Assembly (NCBI GenBank): GCA_900088475.1
Contig: FLMG01002360.1
Location: forward strand, 1 to 10,297
Reading direction: 5' to 3'
DNA: 10,297 bases
DNA from: Hyphochytrium catenoides
Lineage: Eukaryota > Sar > Hyphochytriomycetes > Hyphochytriales > Hyphochytriaceae
Notes under the pieces: model-generated
What the model was told of the DNA's origin: nothing
Databases searched by the model: none
The model's input: the letters and a program-made list of their open reading frames with translations, nothing else
Position numbers and translations under genes: made by a program
In this document: one piece after another, positions 1-6,989 of the stretch
Layout of the letters: every line of letters starts with the position of its first letter
How positions within the stretch are numbered: the first letter of the stretch is position 1

Positions 1-26
1 CTCTCTCTCTCTCTCTCTCTCTCTCT
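1..26 (+). repeat. (CT)13 dinucleotide microsatellite
   Basis: The window opens inside an uninterrupted CT dinucleotide run, so its true length is unknown. It is one of several CT/GA arrays in the window. It lies upstream, in the plus sense, of a possible short intron at 63-107 and a small ORF at 132-254. Confidence 0.97.
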
Positions 27-1366
27 TCCAAAGCTCGCTGGCAGTTCTGCTGCAGGCGAACTGTGCATTTCTATCTCTTCTTACTTATTTCCTCTGTTTT
101 ATGACAGGCCCGTCTAACAACCTAGGAGAAGATGTATAGGCGAGAAAGAGTGATAATGGTAAAAAACAGAGTGAAGAAGAATGGAGTCAGATCACTCAGG
201 ATACATATAACTAACCTGGAAGAGACAGAACGAGGCAGGAGAGGATGGTGGTGAGATAAAGGGAGACCGCCACGAGATAGGCGAACATAAAAAGGTTTGA
301 AGCAAGGCAACATGGATAGACAGAAAAGCACAACCGGGAGAGCAAAGGTTGCTAGCCCAGGGCGGTCTATCCTCAGAATCACCTCTTGTCTTTCAGTCGC
401 TTTGGCCTTACAGAGCGGCTTATATTTAGGAATAGAAGGATTTTGATTAAAAGTGCTGCTGAGGACATTTTTTTTAGTCCATTTAGGATTGCGGTATTTC
501 TTCAGAACAAATGGAGGTTGAAATAGGCAGCAGCCTTAGATTTTGAAAAACGCCAGGGTGAGATAGCGGTTAATGTCTAGGTTAGATGGTGCAAAGAGGA
601 ACATGCCGCCTTGATGATATCTAGGACACCACAGGTGGAATCTTAGCAATGGACATCGAACGACTAACCGTAGTTCCTTGCCAGCGGTATTACTACTGCT
701 GCGAGCGATACTTACTATAATATTATACATCACTATTCTGCCAGGGATAATAGTACTACTAGAGATTGGGCATCCATGCTGCCTAGATTTTGTTCTAAAC
801 TCCTAGATGTGTACGAACTTTCTGTAATAATAGGCAAAGCGACTTGACAGAGCTTTGTGCTATATTGAAGTACTTCCACAGAGGGCCTTCCCTAAAAGCT
901 CATCAGTAATATAGTTTCTCTGAAGATGCAATTTTTTTAATGTAATTGAGAGCTGGTACAAACTACTAATAATCAGAGAACTAATGACCTACTAACTGTA
1001 GTTCTAACTTTCCCTACGTTTTTCCTAGTTATTTGAATGGAACTTTGCGCCTCTTCAGTTCTATTTACTGATGGTAGAAAACTTTATTAGATTTATAAAA
1101 AAGATAAGGCTCACATCTAATAGTACCACAGCACTCGATTGTACGAGGTCTTTCTTTTTTTCTTTAGGGGAAAAACGAATTAAAACAGTATTGGCTCTAG
1201 ATGACAGACAGAGTAAGGTAAAAGCCTGTAGATGCCTGTCTTCTCGGGTTCCGAGACTCGAGCGCTGATAAAAAGAGAGAAATGGCAGCAGCAGGGGAAA
1301 AAAGAGGAGAACAGAGGGAGCGCGGAAAAAGTGAAACAGTAGTCGCTGGCCTCAAGCCACCTCCGT
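27..1366. other. Unassigned, AT-richer interval without a convincing gene
   Basis: No ORF here has family motifs I recognise. The longer open frames start at non-ATG codons or have no supporting signal. The one structured spot is on the plus strand: a possible 45-nt GT-AG intron at 63-107 (GTGCAT donor, pyrimidine-rich tract, GACAG acceptor). It is followed 24 nt later by an ATG at 132 opening 40 codons of mostly basic, hydrophilic sequence to a TGA at 252-254. Purine-rich DNA gives open frames easily, so I do not call it a gene. From about 400 to 1100 the base composition is visibly more AT-rich than in the coding regions further right. Confidence 0.5.
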
Positions 1367-1373
1367 CCAAAGG

Positions 1374-1374
1374 A

Positions 1375-1433
<59 letters not shown>
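1374..1433 (+). repeat. (AG)n microsatellite
   Basis: A short imperfect lead-in with an AGAC unit is followed by a pure AG run over about 1385-1433. The plus strand is all purine here. Any open frame across it encodes only alternating Arg/Glu and is a repeat artefact. The minus strand just past it has no ATG for over 200 nt, so I cannot link it to a gene start. Confidence 0.97.
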
Positions 1434-1437
<4 letters not shown>

Positions 1438-2581
1438 CGGATCCTGGAAGTGTGCTCAACCTAGCTTGACATCTTTCGTCTCTCTCGTGTTCTAGCTACT
1501 GCATCTTTCCTCCTTCGATGGCTCTTTCAAGTCTCTCCCTCTCTTAGTTCCCGTTGAAATTCTTGAGTCCAGGACTGCTCGACCCTGCCTGAGAAATGTG
1601 ACAGTCCGCAGGTTCTCACCTCAAAAAGAAGGAGATGCCCAGATTATTTGGCAGGAGCGACTGAGAGAAAGGACTTCATCTAAGATTTCATACATCACAG
1701 AGAGAGAAGAGACCGCATCCTATCAGCTAAGGCCGCAGCTGTTGAAGTTGGGCACACGATCGAGGAAATTCAGTCAGAGAAGCGTAGAAGATACAAATTT
1801 GATGTATAACGATTTATAGCATAGGGATCCTGAGGGATGTGTCACTTCCAATGTGTGTCTCTCTTCGGTTCTCTCTCGTGCTCAAGCCTCCTTTCTTATC
1901 ACTCTTTTTTCTTCATGATCCAATCTCCTCCCACTGTTCGGTGTGCATTGCTACTACTGACGGACGCAGGTGTTGAAGAAGGGGAGAGGAAAAGAAGAAA
2001 CGAGAGAAGAAGGGAAAACAGTGGGAAAACGAAGAAGACAACCGTAGTAGTGTAGGGGACATCCCGCTCCCCTCTCTCCTTTTGTCTCTCTTTTATCCCC
2101 TACCACGTGGTCAGCATGCTTTTGACTTGCATCGTAGGCTAGAGGACAGTAGAGTTTCATCTTATGCCTGCTTCAGATAGTTCTAACAGAAGATTCACTA
2201 GCCAGCAGAGCTTCCAGCTAAAGGTTCCCATCCTCCCCTTTCCTCATCCTCTTATCGCAGTTCATCTCTTCTTCTGTTCCATCCCACTGCTCCGAGGGTA
2301 TAGGCTATGGCATGCAAGGGCCCGTTTTGGCCCAAAAAAGTTACCCGCAAACGTAGACTGTCTCTTTCTTTCTGCAAGCTCCCTGGCTCCTTATTATCTC
2401 ATCAGCTCTCAGAACAATTTTGAGAGGCTTTGGGTCCTGGGAGTTTCGGTTCGCTGAGCTTCAGAAGTGCATGCACTTGTCAGGGGCATAGGAGATCGAT
2501 ATATACACTTTCAGATCTTCACCTGGTGTCTTTCTCACTCGCTTTCCTTCTTCTCACTTTGCCGTCTGTCTCTAGTTCTAT
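1434..2581. other. C/T-rich intergenic DNA, no supported gene
   Basis: The plus strand is locally pyrimidine-rich, for example around 1478-1556, 1855-1930 and 2225-2290. Purine-rich patches lie between, such as 1975-2040. Several short open frames exist on both strands, but they are low-complexity (Ser/Leu or Arg/Glu rich) or start at non-ATG codons. I see no domain motif, tRNA fold or long inverted repeat. Confidence 0.5.
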
Positions 2582-2842
2582 CTATATTTCTGTCATTAGC
2601 CCCATTTGCCTCTGGTCCTCCGTGATTCCAACCAGATCCTCGACGACTGTCAGCAGTGTCTCAATCTAAACCTGACATAGCATTTCTTCTTTCTCACCGT
2701 TTCTCTTGTTGTTGTCGCTCTTCTGGAACTATATATCTCTTCCCTGTACGGACAACTTGTCAAGTAGGTTCTCAAGGAGCAAGCTACCATTGGGCTCATA
2801 GGAAGTACTTCTAGCACGCGCTCGCTCTCCATCACACAGCAT
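2582..2842 (-). CDS. Possible small two-exon gene (speculative)
   Basis: An ATG at 2842 opens 31 codons (2842-2750) ending in a leucine-rich amphipathic stretch. A candidate 84-nt intron (2749-2666, GTACAG donor, GTTTAG acceptor) would remove two in-frame TAG codons. It would join, without changing frame, to 27 further codons (2665-2585) and a TAG stop at 2584-2582. The 58-residue product would carry a leucine-rich helix across the junction, followed by an acidic/glutamine tail. No family is recognised. The start follows a sense-strand CT tract, but there is no AG between that tract and the ATG. The donor is weak and the exons are short, so chance is a real alternative. Confidence 0.15.
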
Positions 2843-2867
2843 TGAAGAAGAAACCCAGCGAGACCAG

Positions 2868-3043
2868 GGAAGAGAGAGAGAGAGAAGAAAGAGGGAGGGG
2901 AGGCAAGGAAGAGGAGGAAAAGAGAGAGAATAAGACAGAGAAAGAGAAAGGAAGAGAGTAAGAGAGAGAGAGAGAGAGAGAAAGAAGAGAGAGTGACAGG
3001 GCAAAAGAGGGAGAAAAAGAGAGGAAGAAAGAAAAAGGAAGAA
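2868..3043 (+). repeat. Imperfect purine (GA/GGA/GAAA) tract
   Basis: This is about 175 nt of nearly uninterrupted purine on the plus strand, mixing GA, GGA and GAAA units with rare T or C interruptions. It equals a long polypyrimidine tract on the minus strand, immediately 5' of the weak candidate gene starting at 2842. The Ser/Leu-only frame through it is a repeat artefact. Confidence 0.95.
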
Positions 3044-3126
3044 CGGCTTGGTGTATGGTGTATGACTAGGAGGAGAAGGTATGACTTTAAGGGTCATATC
3101 CATACAGAAGCGGCAGCCAATAGCTG

Positions 3127-3213
3127 CTATGTAGTGCTAGGGGTAAACTCGTCCTGTCCACGGCGAAGAGGAAGCCACGAAAAATGTGATGGTGGGCTAA
3201 CAAGTCGAACCAT
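3127..3213 (-). CDS. Possible start exon after a CT-tract acceptor (speculative)
   Basis: On the minus strand a long CT tract ends in TCTTCTAG, then three bases, then an ATG at 3213. The frame stays open for 28 codons to a TAG at 3129-3127. It begins MVRLVSPPSHFSWLPLRRG, which is mixed in composition rather than repeat-encoded. The acceptor-like context is among the cleanest in the window. The product is too short to be a typical complete protein, so it may be a first exon whose donor I cannot place. One option is a GT inside GAC-GAG-TTT near the frame's end. No homology is recognised. Confidence 0.18.
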   Translation of the reverse strand: MVRLVSPPSHFSWLPLRRGQDEFTPSTT

Positions 3214-3218
3214 CAACT

Positions 3219-3263
3219 AGAAGAGAGAGAGACAGAGAGGGAGTGACAGAGAGAGAGAGAGAG

Positions 3264-3311
<48 letters not shown>

Positions 3312-3312
3312 G
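3219..3312 (+). repeat. (GA)n microsatellite array
   Basis: GA repeats with GACA and GAAAAAA interruptions enclose a pure AG run at about 3269-3303. On the minus strand this is a CT tract ending in a TAG trinucleotide 3 nt before the ATG at 3213. Confidence 0.97.
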
Positions 3313-3679
3313 CATTGCGGCGGAGGAAGAGGAGTGGCGGGGGCTAAAATTCCTCTTCCGGCTTAGTCTTCCTACTGGACAGAAAGTTACTCTGGAGTTT
3401 TAGGGTCTCAATATCTCTGTCAGAACCTCTCTTCGTTTAACAAGGAAGTCCTCGTCTTCTCTCTCTCGCTGCCTCTTTCTCTAAACGTCGCACACTGGAT
3501 ATGAAGCGACAAAAAATGGTGGGTGCCGCCTTTCTCTTGTCTCTTTCTCGAAAAGGAATGTGCAGGCTAAGGCGGACCTACGCGTTTGCCAACCCGACGA
3601 GCGCGGCCTTCGCCATAAATGGTTTCTAAACGAATCTTCATCGCCCGCTTCATCGAGAGAAAAGAGATCCATACCTTAG
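3313..3679. other. Non-repetitive stretch, possible coding remnant
   Basis: This unique-sequence island sits between two simple repeats, downstream of the lipid phosphatase stop codon. On the minus strand an ATG at 3672 opens 63 codons to a TAG at 3483-3481, with an acidic start (MDLFSLDEAGDED) followed by Arg/Trp-rich residues. It has no recognisable motif and lies next to purine-rich 3' sequence, so it may be a chance frame, a fragment or an unrecognised exon. I leave it uncalled. Confidence 0.3.
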
Positions 3680-3730
3680 TCTCTCTCCTCCCCTGTATCT
3701 CTCTCTCTCTTTTTCTCTCTCTCTCTTCCT
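3680..3730 (+). repeat. CT/TTTTCT pyrimidine tract
   Basis: A plus-strand pyrimidine run starts 13 nt beyond the stop codon of the lipid phosphatase. It would be transcribed as a GA-rich 3' UTR segment of that gene. No AATAAA-type signal is visible in the sense orientation nearby. Confidence 0.95.
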
Positions 3731-3742
3731 ATGTTTGGCTAA

Positions 3743-5203
3743 TTACAGGCCCAGGTGGAGGTAGACGGCAGGAACAATAAAGCCTAAGCCCCACCCAAGG
3801 CCGATGTAATATTCTAGAAAGCGCCTCACCATATCCTCCGCAGCCATCGCCTTGACGCTTTTGAAGTCTACATTGTAAGCTGAGTGATAAGGAGGAGAGG
3901 AAGGGCAGTGCTGGATATCCAGCTCATTCCTCTCTCCCGCATTAGAAGAGGCCTCTGCCCGTGTCTCTTCTTCTGTAGCTTCTCCTGCCGCGACCGAGCA
4001 TGCTCCTTGTTCGCCTCGCGCCCGCGCCACTGCGAACAATCTGCACAGCAGCGCTTTTGCAGTGGCCTTAGAGGCGAGAAGCAGTGGATATCCAAGAGCC
4101 AGTCTAGCCAGAATCTTCCATAAAGGATGGTTAGCAGGAGCAGGCAACTGCCAGCCAAGCGAACCCTCTGCTACAGCATATGAAGAGAACATTCCCGCAA
4201 TAAAACCCGACAGACAGACATTTTCCTCAAATGTGCTTGTCTCTGGGTAGACCTTCGGGTGGATTACACAGAGAAAGAGGCCAAACAGCGCTGCCAGGAG
4301 CGGCAAATGAGGTAGGCCGATGATCCATGAGTCAACCTCTGTGTAGCAGTTCACCCATAGACGAAAGATAACGGCGCCGATGACGGCACCGCCCTGAATG
4401 TCAGCGGGACTGTGCACACCGAGGTACATCCGACTGACAATGATGGTCAGAGCAAGAACGAAGCCCACCGCATAGCCTGCAACAACTAACATTGGCTGTC
4501 CAGCATCCCATAGAAAGACAGGAACAAAGATCTGTCTGAGGATGAAGAAGGGGAGAGACACAGCGTTGACGGTGTGTACACTAGGCCAGCCAAAGTCAGA
4601 GTTAGACAGCGTCATCGAACGGAGGACCTTACGATATTTTTGCGGAGGTCGTGGTAGACAGAGCCAATTCTTCATAGTTCCACCAAGATACTGATTCATG
4701 CCCCAGAGAAGGGCGAAGGACCGGGCGTACGTCCCGTTAGCCGCCACCCAGAAGAGGAAAGGAAGTAGAAGGACATAGGAATCTTCAGAGCCGATCCAGC
4801 TCGCGCAAAGCATAAGCTTGGTTGTCCTTTCTCCACCCCACCGCTGGACGTAGGGAAGTAGTTCAAGGCTCCACTCTACTTGACTCTCAAGGTTTTGGCG
4901 CCAACGCTGCCGAACGTCCCAGAGGTAATCTAGCGCTGGGATGCTGACCATCGCTTCATAGTTGTTCTGCACGTTTTCTTTTGTGGCCGTGAAGGTCTGT
5001 CCTGCAGAGCGCGGAGAGGAGGCACCAGCAGACGATTGGGTCCTGGTCTGTCTCTCTCCTTCACCAGCTCCTTGGTTGGTATCCTGCGGCGCTGCTCTTC
5101 TATGTCGGAGGGCCTCAGTCTTAGTCCCGTCCTCCTGCAAGAGGCCGCCTGCATCGTACCAGCCTGCTACCAAGCTCTCATCGCCTGCGTCTCGCTGTGC
5201 CAT
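3743..5203 (-). CDS. Sphingosine-1-phosphate / long-chain-base-phosphate phosphatase (PAP2 superfamily)
   Basis: This 486-residue membrane protein has all three lipid-phosphatase signatures in order. C1 is KxxxxxxRP at K178-P186 (KNWLCLPRP). C2 is GWPSVH at 205-210, the PSxH form. C3 is SRxxxxxHxxxD at S257-D268 (SRMYLGVHSPAD). In this family His264 is the nucleophile, His210 the acid and Asp268 orients His264. Members dephosphorylate sphingoid-base phosphates, usually at the ER. The spacing and the SNSDFGWPSVHTVNAV context resemble S1P/LCB phosphatases more than broad lipid phosphate phosphatases. Hydrophobic segments lie near 143-172, 213-231, 238-256, 270-284, 293-315, 330-345, 363-388 and 465-484. 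A charged, low-complexity loop (about 391-450) lies before the last span. Residues 1-85 are polar and probably disordered. I chose ATG 5203 because codons further up, open to a TGA at 5299-5297, contain only TTG starts. Substrate is inferred from family, not shown. Confidence 0.9.
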   Translation of the reverse strand: MAQRDAGDESLVAGWYDAGGLLQEDGTKTEALRHRRAAPQDTNQGAGEGERQTRTQSSAGASSPRSAGQTFTATKENVQNNYEAMVSIPALDYLWDVRQRWRQNLESQVEWSLELLPYVQRWGGERTTKLMLCASWIGSEDSYVLLLPFLFWVAANGTYARSFALLWGMNQYLGGTMKNWLCLPRPPQKYRKVLRSMTLSNSDFGWPSVHTVNAVSLPFFILRQIFVPVFLWDAGQPMLVVAGYAVGFVLALTIIVSRMYLGVHSPADIQGGAVIGAVIFRLWVNCYTEVDSWIIGLPHLPLLAALFGLFLCVIHPKVYPETSTFEENVCLSGFIAGMFSSYAVAEGSLGWQLPAPANHPLWKILARLALGYPLLLASKATAKALLCRLFAVARARGEQGACSVAAGEATEEETRAEASSNAGERNELDIQHCPSSPPYHSAYNVDFKSVKAMAAEDMVRRFLEYYIGLGWGLGFIVPAVYLHLGL

Positions 5204-5215
5204 CTCACTCTTTTT

Positions 5216-5251
5216 CTGGACCTCCAATGGCTTGCCACTCCTGCCACTTAC
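5216..5251 (-). other. Candidate 36-nt 5'-UTR intron of the lipid phosphatase gene
   Basis: On the minus strand a consensus GTAAGT donor begins at 5251 and a TCCAG acceptor ends at 5216. Removal leaves 12 nt before ATG 5203. The length matches the other candidate introns (36 and 37 nt). Against it, the 3' end is purine-rich rather than pyrimidine-rich. Retaining it keeps the frame open, so coding logic does not require it. The donor overlaps the TAA that closes the upstream frame at 5250-5248. Confidence 0.3.
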
Positions 5252-5472
5252 AAGTGTAGAAAACAATGTTTGAAGATCAGACAAAGCGCTTGCCCTTCAA
5301 TATGTCTGTCTTGGAAGTCTTGGAAGTGGATCGTATAGAAAAGCTCATCAGAGGACATACAACGTGTCCGTAGGGATGTTCTGACAAAAGTTACATTGAG
5401 AGGAAGCCTACTACTGATTGAATAACGGTGTGAGTCAAGGCAACCTAGGAAGCCCGTGAAGACTCCCAGCAT
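5248..5472 (-). CDS. Unassigned 74-codon frame upstream of the phosphatase (speculative)
   Basis: An ATG at 5472 opens 74 codons of mixed composition, beginning MLGVFTGFLGCLDSHRY, to a TAA at 5250-5248, only 44 nt short of the phosphatase ATG. The same frame is open upstream to a CCCCAG acceptor at the end of the sense-strand CT tract (exon side from 5510), adding AAWRPIKNLADV-like codons. It could be an upstream ORF, the last exon of a separate gene, or N-terminal exon sequence of the phosphatase joined by an intron I cannot place. The 36-nt intron at 5216-5251 would not join it in frame. No homology is recognised. Confidence 0.17.
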   Translation of the reverse strand: MLGVFTGFLGCLDSHRYSISSRLPLNVTFVRTSLRTRCMSSDELFYTIHFQDFQDRHIEGQALCLIFKHCFLHL

Positions 5473-5512
5473 CACATCGGCTAGGTTTTTAATAGGGCGC
5501 CAAGCTGCAGCT

Positions 5513-5547
5513 GGGGAGAGAGAGAGGGAAAGAGAAAGGGAGAGAGA

Positions 5548-5604
<57 letters not shown>
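5513..5604 (+). repeat. (GA)n microsatellite array
   Basis: GGGA and GAAA-containing purine sequence leads into a pure GA run of about 50 nt at 5552-5601. In the minus sense it is a long CT tract that ends in CCCCAG, a strong acceptor-like sequence, about 300 nt 5' of the phosphatase ATG. Confidence 0.97.
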
Positions 5605-5605
<1 letters not shown>

Positions 5606-6590
5606 AGACGCTTGATCTGCAGGTGCTCTGTCTGTCGATAGTGCAGGTGCTTGAAAGATCTCCACCATCTAAGGTCCAGATTTCTTCCTCTGCAAAGTTC
5701 TCAATCATCTCTCTCTTGGTCACTCTGTCTCTCCATTCTACTCTAGAGAGCCTTAGAAAGAGAAAGCTCCACTTCACTCTGTCTAAAGTGAGGAACTGTT
5801 GGGGTGGATCAGAAAGAGACCAAGGCTCACAGAGAAGGGGCAGCGATGGCTTCAACTGCAAAAAGAGAGGAGAAAATGCCGGTGTGAGGTTATGAGTTTG
5901 TCAATGAGATGTGTTTACAGCGAGAGAGATATCAGTGATAGATACATTATAGCAGTCTGCCACTAGAGAGAGAGCACTCAAAAGCAGATGTTTTGAAAGT
6001 CAATCTAAGCTGTGTGAGGCTTGGAGCTATCAGTAATTTTCTTGTACACTAATGTTCGTTGTACGTGTACCGCGCGAACTCCATGGTGAAGAACCGTCCG
6101 AAAATAAAGGGATCGATAATAAGTGCCGTAAGAAACCAGCAACGGGCCCTCTCAATGTTGGGGAGAACCGCCTGACAATATTCGGTTATCCTAATTCAAA
6201 GTAATTCTATGTTCTGAAAGAGAAGATCAAGGAGAAGATCAGAATGGCCTTTCAAGAAGGAAAACTGTAGCGTTAGTTATCAGAAAGGATGACGTGCAGG
6301 GATCTGGTGACATTGATTTTATTGCGTCTCTAAAATTTTGATGGTTCGCATCTGCAGTCTCTGGTCTCTGTCTCAGCGCCTGGGTCCGTAGATTGCGATG
6401 ATGAAGGAGAAGAGAAGCGTCCATGACGATGAGACAGCTGCTCTCAGGACAGAAGCGCATACCTAACGGACAAGACAGAGTTTTCGTTATTGAGACCTAG
6501 GAGTTGCCAACCATTTGCCTAACAGGTCATTGAGGAGCTTCATTAGTTGCTCGCAGTAGAACGAAACACCCGGTGTGAACAAGTAGAAGA
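5605..6590. other. Interval between phosphatase 5' region and 72-codon ORF
   Basis: No confident gene. On the minus strand near 5861-5660 there is a mixed-composition frame containing MIENFAEEEIWTLDGG. A GATG/GTGGAG donor-like site at 5665 could in principle splice to the acceptor at 5511 and enter the 5472 frame. This is a hypothesis only. A plus-strand AATAAA lies at about 6101, after no recognised plus-strand gene. Close to the 72-codon ORF, a plus-strand ATG at 6423 opens 25 codons ending in TAG. No tRNA or repeat family is seen. Confidence 0.4.
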
Positions 6591-6809
6591 ATGACTCAAG
6601 TCATCATCGAGGAGAGAACTCCTATCACACCAGACGACGCTGCCAAAGCGTTGAAGCGTTTCATGAAGGCGCAGCAGCGGATTGTGAAAGAGAGCAAGAA
6701 GAAAGAGGAAGAGGGCCAAAGTGCTGCAGTTGGCTTGTCTGCTGAGGTCATCGCTCAGATGGAGAAGGTCATCGAGTCCTTAACCTCAGCATCAGAACAG
6801 GAGAGTTAA
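6591..6809 (+). CDS. Small helical, charged protein of unknown function
   Basis: A 72-residue ORF starts at ATG 6591, 15 nt after an in-frame TGA, and ends in TAA. The N-terminus is short and polar with a TPITPDDAAKALKRF segment. It is followed by a strongly basic helix (about residues 14-43, Lys/Arg/Gln/Glu rich) and a second amphipathic helix (about 49-66, containing EVIAQMEKVIESL). There are no cysteines, signal peptide or membrane span. The composition is not repeat-derived and the codons are varied, which favours a real gene. The two-helix, lysine-rich pattern would suit a nucleic-acid or protein-complex accessory subunit, but that is only a guess. It converges with the TPR gene, with 180 bp between stop codons and no AATAAA in the gap. 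It could be one exon of a larger gene. Confidence 0.5.
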   Translation: MTQVIIEERTPITPDDAAKALKRFMKAQQRIVKESKKKEEEGQSAAVGLSAEVIAQMEKVIESLTSASEQES

Positions 6810-6989
6810 GACCCAGCAACTCCTCATCCAAGTATCCCTCATGATCAACCATTGGAGGCCCTGACCCTGGAGACTGGGCAAATGACACCATAGACATCAC
6901 GGGCTGCACGTGACAGAAAGGTTTCCAGCTGCCAAAGCGGCCGGCTCTGTGGCAACAATAGAGACATCAGTTGGGCCATCTACCGTTTA

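Noticed and set aside
2729-3103. 124-codon minus-strand frame
   Set aside because: Most of it is Ser/Leu repeat encoded by the CT tract. Only the last part, from ATG 2842, has mixed composition, and that is treated separately.
3884-5338. Several ORFs of 62-103 codons overlapping the lipid phosphatase
   Set aside because: They are alternative frames or the opposite strand of a gene with intact catalytic motifs.
6239-6460. 73-codon minus-strand ORF
   Set aside because: It has an ATG but no motif, no acceptor-like context and no distinctive composition. It lies just upstream of the plus-strand 72-codon gene and is probably chance.
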